Source of the DNA: JBBATK01 sp046297095 | GTDB taxonomy: Bacteria; Bacteroidota; Ignavibacteria; Kapaibacteriales; NICIL-2 | Reading direction: 5' to 3' | NCBI GenBank assembly: GCA_046297095.1 | Contig: JBKCNS010000001.1 | Span: forward strand, 60,922-124,921 | Length of the DNA stretch: 64,000 nucleotides | Shown here: positions 51,275 through 60,949 of the stretch, one piece after another | Layout: every line of letters begins with the position of its first letter | How positions within the stretch are numbered: position 1 is the stretch's first letter | Made by a program: the position numbers and the translations under genes | Notes under the pieces: model-generated | Seen by the model: the letters and a program-made list of their open reading frames with translations, nothing else | What the model was told of the DNA's origin: nothing | Database searches by the model: none

Positions 51275-53245
51275 CTACTGGTTTATCAGTATCTTCTGCA
51301 TTAGAAACACACTCAATGAGTCGCCTTGTGCTAATCCCAGCTTTTGACGTATCATTCTTCTATGATTCTCGACTGAGCGAATCGACAGTTTAAGTGTCTC
51401 TGCGATTTGTTTTGAATCCATGGCCATTATCAACAGCACACAGACCTTCATCTCAGCTCTCGAGATCGAAGGCGCTACGTCGAGAATTCTCCTGATGTAA
51501 AGATCGTTGATATCGTAGTACAGCGTTTTAACCTCCGACGGTTTTAATGAGCTTGACTTCCACTCCCGAATCGACTCCAGTAATTCATTGATAACTTCAC
51601 TCTTTTCACAATCATCTACATGTTTTATGGATTGAAGCACTTTTTCAATTGAGTTGATAAAATCCTTTTTCTCAGAAATCTTCAAGAGAATATTACTTAA
51701 TTCGTTTGTCCGTAATTGCAATTCCGATTGAAGCTCACGCGCTTGATTATCCCTTAGCCGCAATTCTTCTTGGTATGCTTCAACCTCTCGCAGAATTGCC
51801 ATTCTTGTCATCTTCGCCTTGACCTCCTCAGTATACACCTCGTCTTTATACTTACAGACTTGTTCCGAATGGTAGAGAGCGGAGTTTATATTTCCGTTGC
51901 GTTTGAAGTGCCCTGTCAGAGTTTTGTGAATTTTAATCAACTCCTGCATGTTATGAGTTTCCTCGGCAGTTATTAGCGCCTTGTCTAGATATTCGGACGC
52001 CAATTCAGGGCATTCTTCAATGGCAAGTGCACCAAGAAGTCTCAAACAAGTAGTGAATGTATCCTGCATAGATAACGCCGCTGATTCCTCTAAAGCCTGC
52101 AGCAACTCGCCCCTAATGTTGAGCTGACTCTTGTTTTCTATGCGAAGAGCGCAGTGCAAAACCTGTGTCTTAATATACTCTCGCCTAAGATGGAGTTTCG
52201 TAGACATCGATTTTGCTATTTCGAAATGGCGTTCCGCTTCATGTATTTCACCTAGGTAGTAAAGCGTCTCCGCCAGGTTGGTATGTAATAGCACCACGGT
52301 GCAACCTTCTTGCTCGCTCTTTTCAATTATCTTGAGCGCTTTACCTATGGCATTTCTCGCGCCTACATGGTCGTTCTGCTCAATGAGCAACTGTCCGATC
52401 TGATTACTTGCTACTGCCAAAACCTCTAGGTCGTTAATCCTCGCGGCTATATCATGAGAGCGTTCATAATACTCTAATGCGCTGTTTATCTCACCGAGTG
52501 AGTGGAGTGTGATTCCGTAGTTCGCTAACAAGCTGGCATAAGCCTGTGTTACGTCGTCTAATTCGTAGTTAACAGAATTGGGCCGAGCTACTATCCTGTA
52601 GAGAAAGTATCTACCATCCTCTCGTTCTGAGCCTTCTGATATTTCAAGAGCCGTACGGGAATACCTGAATGCCTGTGCGGCCATCATCATCGATTCAGCC
52701 ATCGATGCGCAGTTGACTGCTAGTTTAAATGCCGTACTTTCATTGCCTACCTGTTGACTTTTCCCAAGTGCTTGCTCTGTAAAGTCTAATGCGCGCCGGC
52801 TGTTGATCCCATGGGAAAACAACATGCACCCGTAATCGCCTTGTATCTCGGAAAACAAGAACGATAATTCTTCATCATCTAATGCGAGCGAAAGCGATAA
52901 CTCGAAATATTTTCGGCTGTTTTTAGTGTCACCCACTTTGCTGTAATCGTTTGCAAGTCGATGAACAGCTATCACGTTCCAGACTTTCTCTTTAACGTCA
53001 TTAAATATATCGGCAGCTCTGTGGAGTTTCCTAAATGACTGCTCATGCTCGCCCTCGCTAAACAACACGCGAGAACAGAAGTAGTTTAAGAATCCTAAAT
53101 CGCGCGCTGATGCACTTTGACGCGGACGTATGGATCTCGTGTACGATGCGAGTTTACCATAGTGTCCATCTTTCAAATAGTTAAAGGCGATATCCGCCCA
53201 ATCTGAAGGCATCGGATCAGTGTTATTGACAAATGGAGCGCGCAC
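51275..53245 (-). CDS. TPR-LuxR regulatory protein
   Basis: 656 residues starting at GTG 53245, or at ATG 53212 (MPSDWADIAF). Residues about 60-440 are a run of tetratricopeptide-like helix pairs (for example NYGITLHSLGEINSALEYYE and ALEYYERSHDIAARINDLEV, parts). A coiled coil (about 485-560) with LRDNQARELQSELQLRTNEL follows. The C-terminal 80 residues are a LuxR-type HTH (SRAEMKVCVLLIMAMDSKQ, then IAETLKLSIRSVENHRRMI). It has no kinase or membrane segment, so it is a cytoplasmic regulator sensing a protein partner through its TPRs. Its stop lies at the left end of the island. It is 11 bp after the small beta-sandwich gene. Confidence 0.9.
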   Translation of the reverse strand: MRAPFVNNTDPMPSDWADIAFNYLKDGHYGKLASYTRSIRPRQSASARDLGFLNYFCSRVLFSEGEHEQSFRKLHRAADIFNDVKEKVWNVIAVHRLANDYSKVGDTKNSRKYFELSLSLALDDEELSFLFSEIQGDYGCMLFSHGINSRRALDFTEQALGKSQQVGNESTAFKLAVNCASMAESMMMAAQAFRYSRTALEISEGSEREDGRYFLYRIVARPNSVNYELDDVTQAYASLLANYGITLHSLGEINSALEYYERSHDIAARINDLEVLAVASNQIGQLLIEQNDHVGARNAIGKALKIIEKSEQEGCTVVLLHTNLAETLYYLGEIHEAERHFEIAKSMSTKLHLRREYIKTQVLHCALRIENKSQLNIRGELLQALEESAALSMQDTFTTCLRLLGALAIEECPELASEYLDKALITAEETHNMQELIKIHKTLTGHFKRNGNINSALYHSEQVCKYKDEVYTEEVKAKMTRMAILREVEAYQEELRLRDNQARELQSELQLRTNELSNILLKISEKKDFINSIEKVLQSIKHVDDCEKSEVINELLESIREWKSSSLKPSEVKTLYYDINDLYIRRILDVAPSISRAEMKVCVLLIMAMDSKQIAETLKLSIRSVENHRRMIRQKLGLAQGDSLSVFLMQKILINQ

Positions 53246-53256
53246 TTGTTACATAA

Positions 53257-53523
53257 TTAGAGAGGAGATAGAAGGATTTCGACTACTACTAGATTGTTGG
53301 GGTCGGTGGTAAATGAAGCACTCCCGGCATAGGTTGGATTTGTCGCTTTATCAGTACCTATTGCTGAGTACGTACCAGCATTCCCAATCTCGAATGTAAA
53401 AGCACCAAATGCGTCCGTTGAACCTGTAATCACGGGAATATTGTTGCTATCACTTACTACCACTGCTCCTCCAGCTACCACATTTTGGCCCACTCGGAGA
53501 AGGATTCTGATTGAATATGCCAT
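53257..53523 (-). CDS. Small leaderless beta-sandwich protein
   Basis: 88 residues: MAYSIRILLRVGQNVVAGGA, then VVSDSNNIPVITGSTDAFG and AFTFEIGNAGTYSAIGTDKA. The pattern is that of a single carboxypeptidase-regulatory/CNA-B-like beta-sandwich domain, but with no signal peptide and no other domain. It is directly upstream of the TPR-LuxR gene (11 bp), so it may be its ligand, partner or inhibitor. No strong Shine-Dalgarno sequence is seen. Family known only by fold-like pattern. Confidence 0.6.
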   Translation of the reverse strand: MAYSIRILLRVGQNVVAGGAVVVSDSNNIPVITGSTDAFGAFTFEIGNAGTYSAIGTDKATNPTYAGSASFTTDPNNLVVVEILLSPL

Positions 53524-53832
53524 TTATTATAGGATGTATTATGAATATGGGTGTCGTGTTTAGTATTGTTAAAATTATGTGTAAGCACGTCAATGTTATC
53601 TAAAATGTTCATAATGCTCAGCTGATGCAACACGATAATCAACAGCTCGTCTGAATCGTTTTGGCGCGAGATTAGAGAACACTTTTAGACGGAATTCAAC
53701 AGGCAAGATGGAAGATATTATATGCTAAAAAGGAAAACGAATATTTAAGGAATGAAAATAGAATACACTGTTTGATACCGAAACATATTCGGGGTACTGT
53801 GGTCAAAATCATGGCTGCAGAATATAAGCAAA
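53524..53832. other. AT-rich promoter region of the regulator operon
   Basis: 309 bp upstream of the small beta-sandwich gene and downstream of the propeller gene at 53833. AT-rich, with TATAATA-type text near 53524-53530, just before the start codon. No hairpin or repeat recognised. Confidence 0.4.
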
Positions 53833-55926
53833 TCAGTCAATAATAAACATCTCGACGGCTATTGAGTTGCTTCTCGAAATACGCAAGCAATACCAACCTG
53901 GTACAAATGAGCCTCGATTGAAAGAACAATTATCACTTTCTGCTGTATAATGTAGAACAGTGCGGCCAAACGAATCGATAATTGCTATTCTGTCACCAAC
54001 CTTGCACGATATCACAGAGTGATCGTTAGAAGGATTCGGTCTTATAAGTCCGGCCGCGAGTAATCCTGTTCTTGGTTCTTCTATTTTCACATCGTCTACA
54101 ATCGGGATATTAGTTCGTCGCAAGATTGTACCTCTGTCTCCTACAATTACAGCCCTTGTCGGGCTAGAAAAGCTAATATTATACAAATCGGATGTCGTGT
54201 TTGTTGTATCCACAAACCAATTTTCTCCCGAATCACTCGATGATATCACAGTCCCTGTATATCCTACAGCACATCCTATCTTTTTTCCCGTAAAACAGAC
54301 GCCTCTAAGCAAATTCGTGGAATTCGGTAAAATGACTGTCGACCAACTTTCACCTCCGTCTGTAGTCTTTATCATCGTACCTTTCGATCCAGTACCACCA
54401 ACAGCATATCCATTCATAGCATCATAGAATGCAAGCCCATATAAATTGTCGGTTGTAACTCGAGGCTGAACTACATCCCAGCTTAGACCACCGTTTACGC
54501 TGCGGTAAATATTACCATAATCCCCTACGGCGACTAGTGTCTGGCCACTTACCACTTTCACGTCATACACTACTCCGGACGGAATTTCATACACCGTAAT
54601 CCAACTGTTTCCGCGGTCGCTTGATCGTCGTATACTTTGACTCCCGACAGCTATTGCGATACTATCGCTTAGGAATGCAATGCCGGTAAACGACTTGGAA
54701 ACCGACCGGTTTAATGTTTGCCAGGTTTTCCCATAGTCGCAAGTTGAGATCACGACACCGCCAAATCCTACAGCAACGCCAGTAGAATCGTTGATAAATC
54801 GAACAGACCACAAGTCATAAAAACACCCACTTGCCTGGCTTTGCCATGTTTTACCTCCGTCGGTGGTACGAACAACTACTCCGTCTTTGCCAACTGCTGT
54901 GCCATGTAGCGATGAAGAGAAATGCACTCCGAGTAATAAGCTACGAGTAGCATCTCCGGAAACAAATGCAAACGTCTTTCCTGAATCAATAGAGATGATA
55001 GTGGAGCCGAATTCCCCAACAGCAATACCGTTACTGTTTTTTGCGAAGCTTAAGCTGTAAAGATTGTTCTTTGTGGGGATTGAAATCTCACGCCAATGGA
55101 CACCGCTATCATTGCTGTTCATTAAGTATCCCTTTGCTCCAAGAAGTACACCATTTTGAGGATCAGCAAACGCAACCGCGAGGAGATTTGTGCTTGTAAG
55201 CTGCCTTTGAAGTTTCCAAGAACTACCTGCATTAGTCGAACGCAATACAGTTCCAACTGCTCCGGCTACCATAACACAGGAGTCATTCGAAAAGGATGCC
55301 GATGTAAGGTTTGCGGTTGTAGGTGAAGTCGCTCTGCTCCACGACTTACCACTATCACGAGTATTGAAGACAGCCCCTCCGTCCCCAACTATAACACCAA
55401 CCGCACCAATTCTCGAAAAAGCTACTGACCTAAGTGCTATGGTATCTTGCACCGGCACTGAAACCTGGCTCCAGCTTCCACCTTTGTTCGTGCTGCGTAG
55501 GCATATTCCATTGCTTCCTACACAGATGACGGAAGCGGTATCAAACATGTGGATTGAAGTGAATTGATATGATGAACTCTGACGAGAAATAATCCAAGTT
55601 TCGCCACCGTCCGTGGTAAGGACAATTGTTCCATTGGCGCCGGCCGCCATGCCTGTTTGCCTGTCGCCAAAGGACACACAGTTCAATTTTTCATTAGTGC
55701 TACTCTGTTTTTCGCTCCACTGTACGCCTTTATCCGTAGTTTTTCTTATTAATCCATTTGCGCCAACAGCTATTGCAGTAACGCTGTCAACTTGTACCAC
55801 CGAAAGAAAAACTGCTGTGGACTGTAACGGGTTGACTTTTTCCCATTGTGTCTGGGAATATATCGTAAAAGAGGCGATAGATGCTGTGAGAATAGAAAGA
55901 AAGAAGATCTTTATTTGTCGCAGCAT
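53833..55926 (-). CDS. Ycf48/BNR-like secreted propeller with T9SS tail
   Basis: 697 residues from ATG 55926 (MLRQIKIFFLS). The signal peptide ends near SFTIYSQ. The body is a set of repeated units of about 45 residues with the pattern TTDGGxTW, V-G-x-x-G and RSxNxGxSW (for example VVRTTDGGKTWQSQ), as in photosystem-assembly Ycf48-like propellers. The end is a T9SS tail: IRPNPSNDHSVISCKVGD, then VPGWYCLRISRS. It is AT-richer than core genes and is likely a surface protein brought in with the island. Role unknown. Confidence 0.9.
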   Translation of the reverse strand: MLRQIKIFFLSILTASIASFTIYSQTQWEKVNPLQSTAVFLSVVQVDSVTAIAVGANGLIRKTTDKGVQWSEKQSSTNEKLNCVSFGDRQTGMAAGANGTIVLTTDGGETWIISRQSSSYQFTSIHMFDTASVICVGSNGICLRSTNKGGSWSQVSVPVQDTIALRSVAFSRIGAVGVIVGDGGAVFNTRDSGKSWSRATSPTTANLTSASFSNDSCVMVAGAVGTVLRSTNAGSSWKLQRQLTSTNLLAVAFADPQNGVLLGAKGYLMNSNDSGVHWREISIPTKNNLYSLSFAKNSNGIAVGEFGSTIISIDSGKTFAFVSGDATRSLLLGVHFSSSLHGTAVGKDGVVVRTTDGGKTWQSQASGCFYDLWSVRFINDSTGVAVGFGGVVISTCDYGKTWQTLNRSVSKSFTGIAFLSDSIAIAVGSQSIRRSSDRGNSWITVYEIPSGVVYDVKVVSGQTLVAVGDYGNIYRSVNGGLSWDVVQPRVTTDNLYGLAFYDAMNGYAVGGTGSKGTMIKTTDGGESWSTVILPNSTNLLRGVCFTGKKIGCAVGYTGTVISSSDSGENWFVDTTNTTSDLYNISFSSPTRAVIVGDRGTILRRTNIPIVDDVKIEEPRTGLLAAGLIRPNPSNDHSVISCKVGDRIAIIDSFGRTVLHYTAESDNCSFNRGSFVPGWYCLRISRSNSIAVEMFIID

Positions 55927-55959
55927 CCGTGTAAAATCATGTTCAAGCATATATCAAGC

Positions 55960-57324
55960 TCAATAAACGAGAAACGTAGATTTGCATACTTGCGTTCCAC
56001 TCTCAATGCTGAGAATATAGGCGCCATTTTGAAGGTGGGTGCAATCGACTGGCAGTGGTGTGTCAAGGCCATAATTCTGATGATGGGATTGTATTATAGT
56101 TCGCCCTTGCAGATCAACTACTCTGAGCGTATACTCTGAAGGAATAGACCCGTCAAGAGCTACGATGTCATTTCTTTCCTTTGTCATGATCTCAATCAAG
56201 TAGCGACTCCGAGTCCGGGAGATATCAGACTCAATACTTGTTGGTGTTTTAGGGTCATACTTAAACACATGTGAACCACTGAACATTATAGGATGCTGTT
56301 TTCCCAAGAACTGTGGGCATATATACGGTTGTCCGAGCTTGTAGGTGTCGAAAGTTAACTCGTCATATTTGCGCCAATTCTCACCTCCATCGTTAGTTAA
56401 ATAATATTTGAGTGTTGAGACTGCGATGCCGTTCAAGCTGTCACAAAATTTGATCTGCAATGCAGGCTCAGTTTTGATGTTCCACGTTACACCACCATCG
56501 GTAGTTTTGCACAGCCCTTTTCCGGAACCTGCGAATCCTAAAAGCCTTGAAACAAAAGTGAAATTGTATAGGTAGAAGTTTTTCGGCTTGAAGGACAAGA
56601 CCTGCCAACTCTTTGCTCTGTCTCGAGAGACGCAAAACGTATAAACCTCGTTTGTATCAGTCTGGATGGTTTTGAGTACAGACGCAAATATTGTAGTACT
56701 ATCGATCAAGACTGCATCGGTAATCCATTTCGTAGAATCGGGGAGAGCGATTTTTTGTTGTTTCCAAGTATCACCATAATCCTCGGACAGATATAGACTA
56801 TTATCACTATCAAAAAGAACAAAACCAATTCGACCCCTGAACGTAATTCTCTTCGCACGCATTTTCTTAACTCCGATCTTCCTTTCGTCCCATGAAAGCC
56901 CTCCATCAAAAGAGCGAAGGACATATCCGGAGTCACATACAACATAAATACTTGATGTCGTGGGGTGTGAGACAGCTCGCCGAGCGGGGAACTCAACGCT
57001 AACAGTCTGCCCTAGCTCGTTAACTTTCTGAAATAGCGAATCAACTCTGATCGTGTTCCAACTTCTTCCGGCATCAGAAGTACGCCTAATCAGGGAACGC
57101 TGAGTCATAGCCGGTGTTGACGCCAGGGCTACGCAGTCGTTGGTATCACTACAGTCGGAAGCGTAATAGATAGCAGGTAACTTGTCTTGGATTGAGTCAA
57201 TCGTAAACCACTCGCCTCCGTCAGGATTTTCCCACCGGCTTGAGTCAGACTGAACTGTAGATGCTTGAAGCGATAGCGAAGTCGCAGACACCACGCATAC
57301 GACAACTGTAAGCAAAAGTTTCAT
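55960..57324 (-). CDS. Second Ycf48-like secreted propeller with T9SS tail
   Basis: 454 residues from ATG 57324 (MKLLLTVVVCVVSATSLSLQ); the frame is open a further 40 codons upstream, to 57444, without support. The signal is followed by propeller-like repeats (RRTSDAGRSWNTIRV, LRSFDGGLSWDERKI, TTDGGVTWNIK). C-terminus: IVALDGSIPSEYTLRVVDL, then CTHLQNGAYILSIES, a T9SS tail. Same island as the 53833 propeller and 33 bp downstream of it in transcription order (the next gene in that direction). Role unknown. Confidence 0.85.
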   Translation of the reverse strand: MKLLLTVVVCVVSATSLSLQASTVQSDSSRWENPDGGEWFTIDSIQDKLPAIYYASDCSDTNDCVALASTPAMTQRSLIRRTSDAGRSWNTIRVDSLFQKVNELGQTVSVEFPARRAVSHPTTSSIYVVCDSGYVLRSFDGGLSWDERKIGVKKMRAKRITFRGRIGFVLFDSDNSLYLSEDYGDTWKQQKIALPDSTKWITDAVLIDSTTIFASVLKTIQTDTNEVYTFCVSRDRAKSWQVLSFKPKNFYLYNFTFVSRLLGFAGSGKGLCKTTDGGVTWNIKTEPALQIKFCDSLNGIAVSTLKYYLTNDGGENWRKYDELTFDTYKLGQPYICPQFLGKQHPIMFSGSHVFKYDPKTPTSIESDISRTRSRYLIEIMTKERNDIVALDGSIPSEYTLRVVDLQGRTIIQSHHQNYGLDTPLPVDCTHLQNGAYILSIESGTQVCKSTFLVY

Positions 57325-57457
57325 AACTATCCTCAAATAACTGATTGACTTCGGGAACACACTTTTAGAAAAATAGTCTTTCTTCACTCCACTGCCAACA
57401 GGCCCCGCAACGTTCCATAGCCAGCTTCTCCACCTTAAGGACATGATAACAAGGTTG

Positions 57458-58348
57458 TTATCGTGCGATACTCAGATTTCCGGTTTTCAAAACTTGGTTG
57501 TTCCTGATGAGCTGATATATGTACACTCCTGGATCATTCCTACTCATGTCAATATCTCTTGTTAGAGTGCTATTGGTTGCGGTGATGTTTCGATCATATA
57601 CTAGTTGACCGGTTACGTCAAATAGTCGAAAACTGTAATCTCCTCGAGTAACGGACGCCAACTTGAGTGCAAAAACTCCACTAGATGGATTCGGTTGGAG
57701 TGTAAGCTCGAGATCGGCCTGACTTGGAACTAACTGTTTAGTTTCACCGTAATCGCCATACTTTGCATCAAAAAATCCACAGAAATTTTTACAAGCGGTG
57801 TCATTAGAAGGACAATTGACATTAGTCGTTGGATCATTTGATGGATACGGCGAGTTCAAATCTCCATTAGTGTCACGGCAGATTTCGAACTCATAAAGGC
57901 AACAAGCTGTATCGGAACAGGCTACGGTATGCTCATTTGGATTTGTTGGACCGCCACCAGGCACCCACTTGAAACAAGCTACGGTACTTGCTTTGATACT
58001 AGTAATGCAATTTCCATTACCTAATGTATCTATCGCAAGTTGCACTAGTGGATTGTTTTCGACCACCTTATAAAGCGCTAAGGTTGGTATGAGCGTCAAA
58101 GCGTTCTGGCAGTCAGGATGTCCGTTAGTCGTAATCGTACCTATACCAAGTTGAATGTATCCATTACAATATCGATACCAGTACTCCACATTGAACTGGC
58201 ACCCGCCAAGCGCTGTGTAAGGTCCAAGAGTTCCACCATACGTCCACGGGCCAGACGGTGTACATCCCGGATCACAAGGTGGAAAACTTTGGCTTATTGC
58301 ATTTGTCCCTAGCCACAACATACCCAAAACGAGAATGAGAGTTCTCAT
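57458..58348 (-). CDS. Cys-rich secreted protein with T9SS tail
   Basis: 296 residues. Signal peptide MRTLILVLGMLWLGTNAISQ, then a Cys-rich mature part with many CxxC-like pairs (CDPGCTPSG, CQFNVEYWYRYCNGYI, CSDTACCLYEFEICRD, CPSNDTACKNFCG). The last 75 residues are a T9SS type A tail (LTLQPNPSSGVFALKLASV; NDPGVYIYQLIRN). No family recognised. The Cys pairs probably form disulfides at the surface. It lies at the right end of the island, 109 bp upstream in position of the block-1 direct repeat at 58463. Confidence 0.83.
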   Translation of the reverse strand: MRTLILVLGMLWLGTNAISQSFPPCDPGCTPSGPWTYGGTLGPYTALGGCQFNVEYWYRYCNGYIQLGIGTITTNGHPDCQNALTLIPTLALYKVVENNPLVQLAIDTLGNGNCITSIKASTVACFKWVPGGGPTNPNEHTVACSDTACCLYEFEICRDTNGDLNSPYPSNDPTTNVNCPSNDTACKNFCGFFDAKYGDYGETKQLVPSQADLELTLQPNPSSGVFALKLASVTRGDYSFRLFDVTGQLVYDRNITATNSTLTRDIDMSRNDPGVYIYQLIRNNQVLKTGNLSIAR

Positions 58349-58462
58349 CTTCTACTCCATATAATATGAATTATGATTTTTTAAAACCGACTGCCTGAGT
58401 CTCACATGCATGCGTTGAGTAAATGAACTGTTTTGTAATCAGGAGTCCACTGCGAGTGAAAC

Positions 58463-58968
58463 ACACTTTCGAAGTGCGATACCTTGTATACAAAAAGGAC
58501 TCTATTTCCCAATTCTGTGTACGGTGAACTGAGGTTTCTGCATCATTCATGAAAGCTCGTTTGGTTATTAAGCAATATTGATATTTTTCCTCGGACTTCC
58601 GCTACTCAAAAACTACTCAAAACACCAAGCGCGGAATCGACTCCGGATTGCAACGTTTGACAAGCCCGTTTCTCAATATTTTCCTCGGGACGCAAAGGAT
58701 GCCGTCGCAGCTTTTAAAAACGGCGGGCTCGACATGTACAGAGATTAAAATTCGCTGATAACCTATCTCGCTTTGCAGATCGTGCATGCTCATGCCCCAC
58801 GGTGTCTATGCCTTTGGCGAGTATTTCTCACATCGGTAGCAGGAAACTCTTCTGTGTATTCTCGGTTAGGGTGGAGCTAGTCACCTGATGATGAGTTTGT
58901 TTATGTGAATCCTCCTATATCGGCTATTGCCTTTAATTGAGGAAAACACTACAGGTAGTATCGTGGTA
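58463..58968. repeat. Island-bounding direct repeat, right copy
   Basis: Block 1 (58463-58549) and block 2 (58719-58968) match the left copy. The 169 bp between them (58550-58718) is absent on the left; it is AT-rich, with CTACTCAAAAACTACTCAAA, and ends before AAACGGCGGGCTCGACATG, whose plus-strand reading GLDMYRD plus stop resembles the end of an ISL3 transposase. That is inference from pattern. Confidence 0.93.
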
Positions 58969-58997
58969 GTACCGTGGTAGTATCGTGGTAGTATCGT
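58954..58997. repeat. 11-bp tandem repeat, expanded in the right copy
   Basis: Four 11-bp units (GGTAGTATCGT, GGTAGTACCGT, GGTAGTATCGT, GGTAGTATCGT). The left copy has only about one and a half units at 50954-50969, so this array has expanded since the duplication. Confidence 0.85.
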
Positions 58998-59021
58998 GCT
59001 TGACGGGTAAGGCTCGCCCCA

Positions 59022-59047
59022 CAAAAAAAAGGCGCACATTGTGCGCC
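59022..59047 (-). terminator. Rho-independent terminator of the subtilase gene
   Basis: On the minus strand, GGCGCAC, an AAT loop and GTGCGCC (59031-59047) are followed by eight T residues (59023-59030 as A on the plus strand). It lies 47 bp past the subtilase stop codon. Confidence 0.9.
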
Positions 59048-59093
59048 TTTCTCACTGAATATTTAGGGTGCATCTCCAAAGAGATTCAGCCTT

Positions 59094-60623
59094 CTACTGA
59101 TTTCCGGTCTTGAAACTACGCGTTGTTGAATACGAGCTCGTGCCCTTAGCGTTGGATGCGCTAACGCGCCAGTAGTACGTGGTGTTGGCAGTAAGTGTAC
59201 CGGTGGTAACGCCGGGTGTGGTAACACCGGAAGCGCTATAGGAAGTGTTTGAAAATGTAGAACTTGTGGATACCTGTACCTGATAGCTTTGAGCCCCGGC
59301 AGAGGCTGTCCATGTGAGTGTGGCGCGGCGCGATACATTGGTAGCACCATTAGCCGGCGAAACCAGTGTTGGTGCGGCGGGCGCGGCAGGACCCGTTCCT
59401 GCCCACAGTGAATTCACGAGTGCGTTTACCGTTGCGGTAGGTACACCGCTAATTTTATTCGGCGACGACGTATTTACAATTGCTGTTTGAACCGCTGCAG
59501 GTGTTGCTGTGGGATATTGCTGTAAATACAACGCTGCACAGCCGGCCACATGAGGCGAAGCCATGGATGTTCCCGAGAGAATAGCTGCGGCTGTATTCGA
59601 GGTATTCCATGTTGAAGTAATATTCACACCGGGAGCAAGTACGTCCACCACGCTGCCATAATTCGAAAATGATGCCCAACCGTCGGTGTTGGATGTGGCG
59701 CCAACGGTAATTGCTTGCGATACGCGCGCCGGAGAATAATTCACAGCATTAGCGGAAGAATTGCCTGCAGCGACGCAGTAGGTAACACCGTCGGCAATGG
59801 AGTTCTGTACTGCAGCGTCCAGCGCTGTTGAAGCGCCGCCACCCAGCGACATATTCGCTACTGCCGGGTTGGTGGTGTGGTTCGAGGTTACATAATCTAT
59901 ACCCGCTATTATCTGCGAGTACGTTCCCGAGCCCGAAGCATTTAATACTTTCACAGCAATAAGGCGCACGCCCTTTGCAACACCAAGTACCGTTCCGCCC
60001 ACGGTGCCGGCAACGTGGGTACCGTGACCGTTGGAATCCACATTCATACCACCAATGGCATTAAAACCAAACACGGCGCGTCCGCCAAAGTCCGTGTGCG
60101 ATGTAAGAATACCGGTATCAATGATATACGCATCCACACCGCTTCCGGTGTAGTTGTAGGTGTAAGAATTACTTAAACCAAGAGAGAGTTGATCGATGCG
60201 ATCCAATCCCCATGTGGGATTTGTTTGCACCGCAATAGCATTAGCAATTTGATCTTGCTCTACATAAGCCACGCGAGCATCCTTTTGAAGCATTCCTGCT
60301 TGTGTGGTGCTCAGCTTTGCTGCGAATCCCTTTAAAGCTGCGGTGTAGGTGAAGAGTATATCTTCCTGCGGAATGCTGTAGGCTTTGGATAAATCAGCTA
60401 CAATAGATTGCACATTAAAAGCAGCGCCTTGAATACCGGCAGGTGTTTTGAGCACCACGATATATTGTCCGCCAACAACTTGGCTGGTAGCAGGTGTAGC
60501 CGTTGGCAGCGAGATAACCTCCTGCGGCGACGATGCGCTGGGTGTGTCCTGGTAGGAACAGCTATTAAGTATTGTTGCCAATGCAATGCCGGCAACGAGC
60601 AAAAGGAAACGGGTATTCTTCAT
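59094..60623 (-). CDS. Secreted subtilisin-like (S8) protease lipoprotein with FN3 domain
   Basis: 509 residues from ATG 60623 (MKNTRFLLLVAG). A signal ending ILNSCSY suggests lipidation at Cys. An inhibitor I9 prodomain (GGQYIVVLKTPAGIQGAAFN, in part) is followed by the S8 triad: Asp in YIIDTGILTSH, His in NGHGTHVAGT and Ser in SGTSMASPHVAG, with the oxyanion Asn in CVAAGNSSANA. A fibronectin type III domain closes the protein (ATLTWTASAGAQSYQVQVS, in part). It should mature by removal of the prodomain. It lies just outside the island, on GC-richer sequence. Confidence 0.95.
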   Translation of the reverse strand: MKNTRFLLLVAGIALATILNSCSYQDTPSASSPQEVISLPTATPATSQVVGGQYIVVLKTPAGIQGAAFNVQSIVADLSKAYSIPQEDILFTYTAALKGFAAKLSTTQAGMLQKDARVAYVEQDQIANAIAVQTNPTWGLDRIDQLSLGLSNSYTYNYTGSGVDAYIIDTGILTSHTDFGGRAVFGFNAIGGMNVDSNGHGTHVAGTVGGTVLGVAKGVRLIAVKVLNASGSGTYSQIIAGIDYVTSNHTTNPAVANMSLGGGASTALDAAVQNSIADGVTYCVAAGNSSANAVNYSPARVSQAITVGATSNTDGWASFSNYGSVVDVLAPGVNITSTWNTSNTAAAILSGTSMASPHVAGCAALYLQQYPTATPAAVQTAIVNTSSPNKISGVPTATVNALVNSLWAGTGPAAPAAPTLVSPANGATNVSRRATLTWTASAGAQSYQVQVSTSSTFSNTSYSASGVTTPGVTTGTLTANTTYYWRVSASNAKGTSSYSTTRSFKTGNQ

Positions 60624-60949
60624 AACGACGAATAAGAAAGAAGTACGGCTGAATATCAACCATAGCAAATGAATAATCTTCCCTGCGTGTATGTGTGCGC
60701 TTCCGTAGCGAGTGGCAACTTACGCTATATCAAGAGCTTAAGCACTCTCCGAGGGTCACTTTTTTTCCACTTCCCAAACTTCCTACAACCATCGGTGGAC
60801 AAATACTCAGTTTGTCCTACAAAGTGATCCATTCCGGATACAAACGGGTGTTCCGATGCCATTCGATTCTTCGCACCTGCCCGTTACGAATTATAGTTTT
60901 CGGAATGGTATGTTCAGGCATGTGGTCTACCATTGCTTTCGCGTAACAA
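60624..60949. other. Intergenic region, 326 bp
   Basis: Upstream of the subtilase gene and downstream of the redoxin. No RNA gene or repeat seen; an 83-codon frame at 60695-60946 has no features that support it. Confidence 0.35.
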
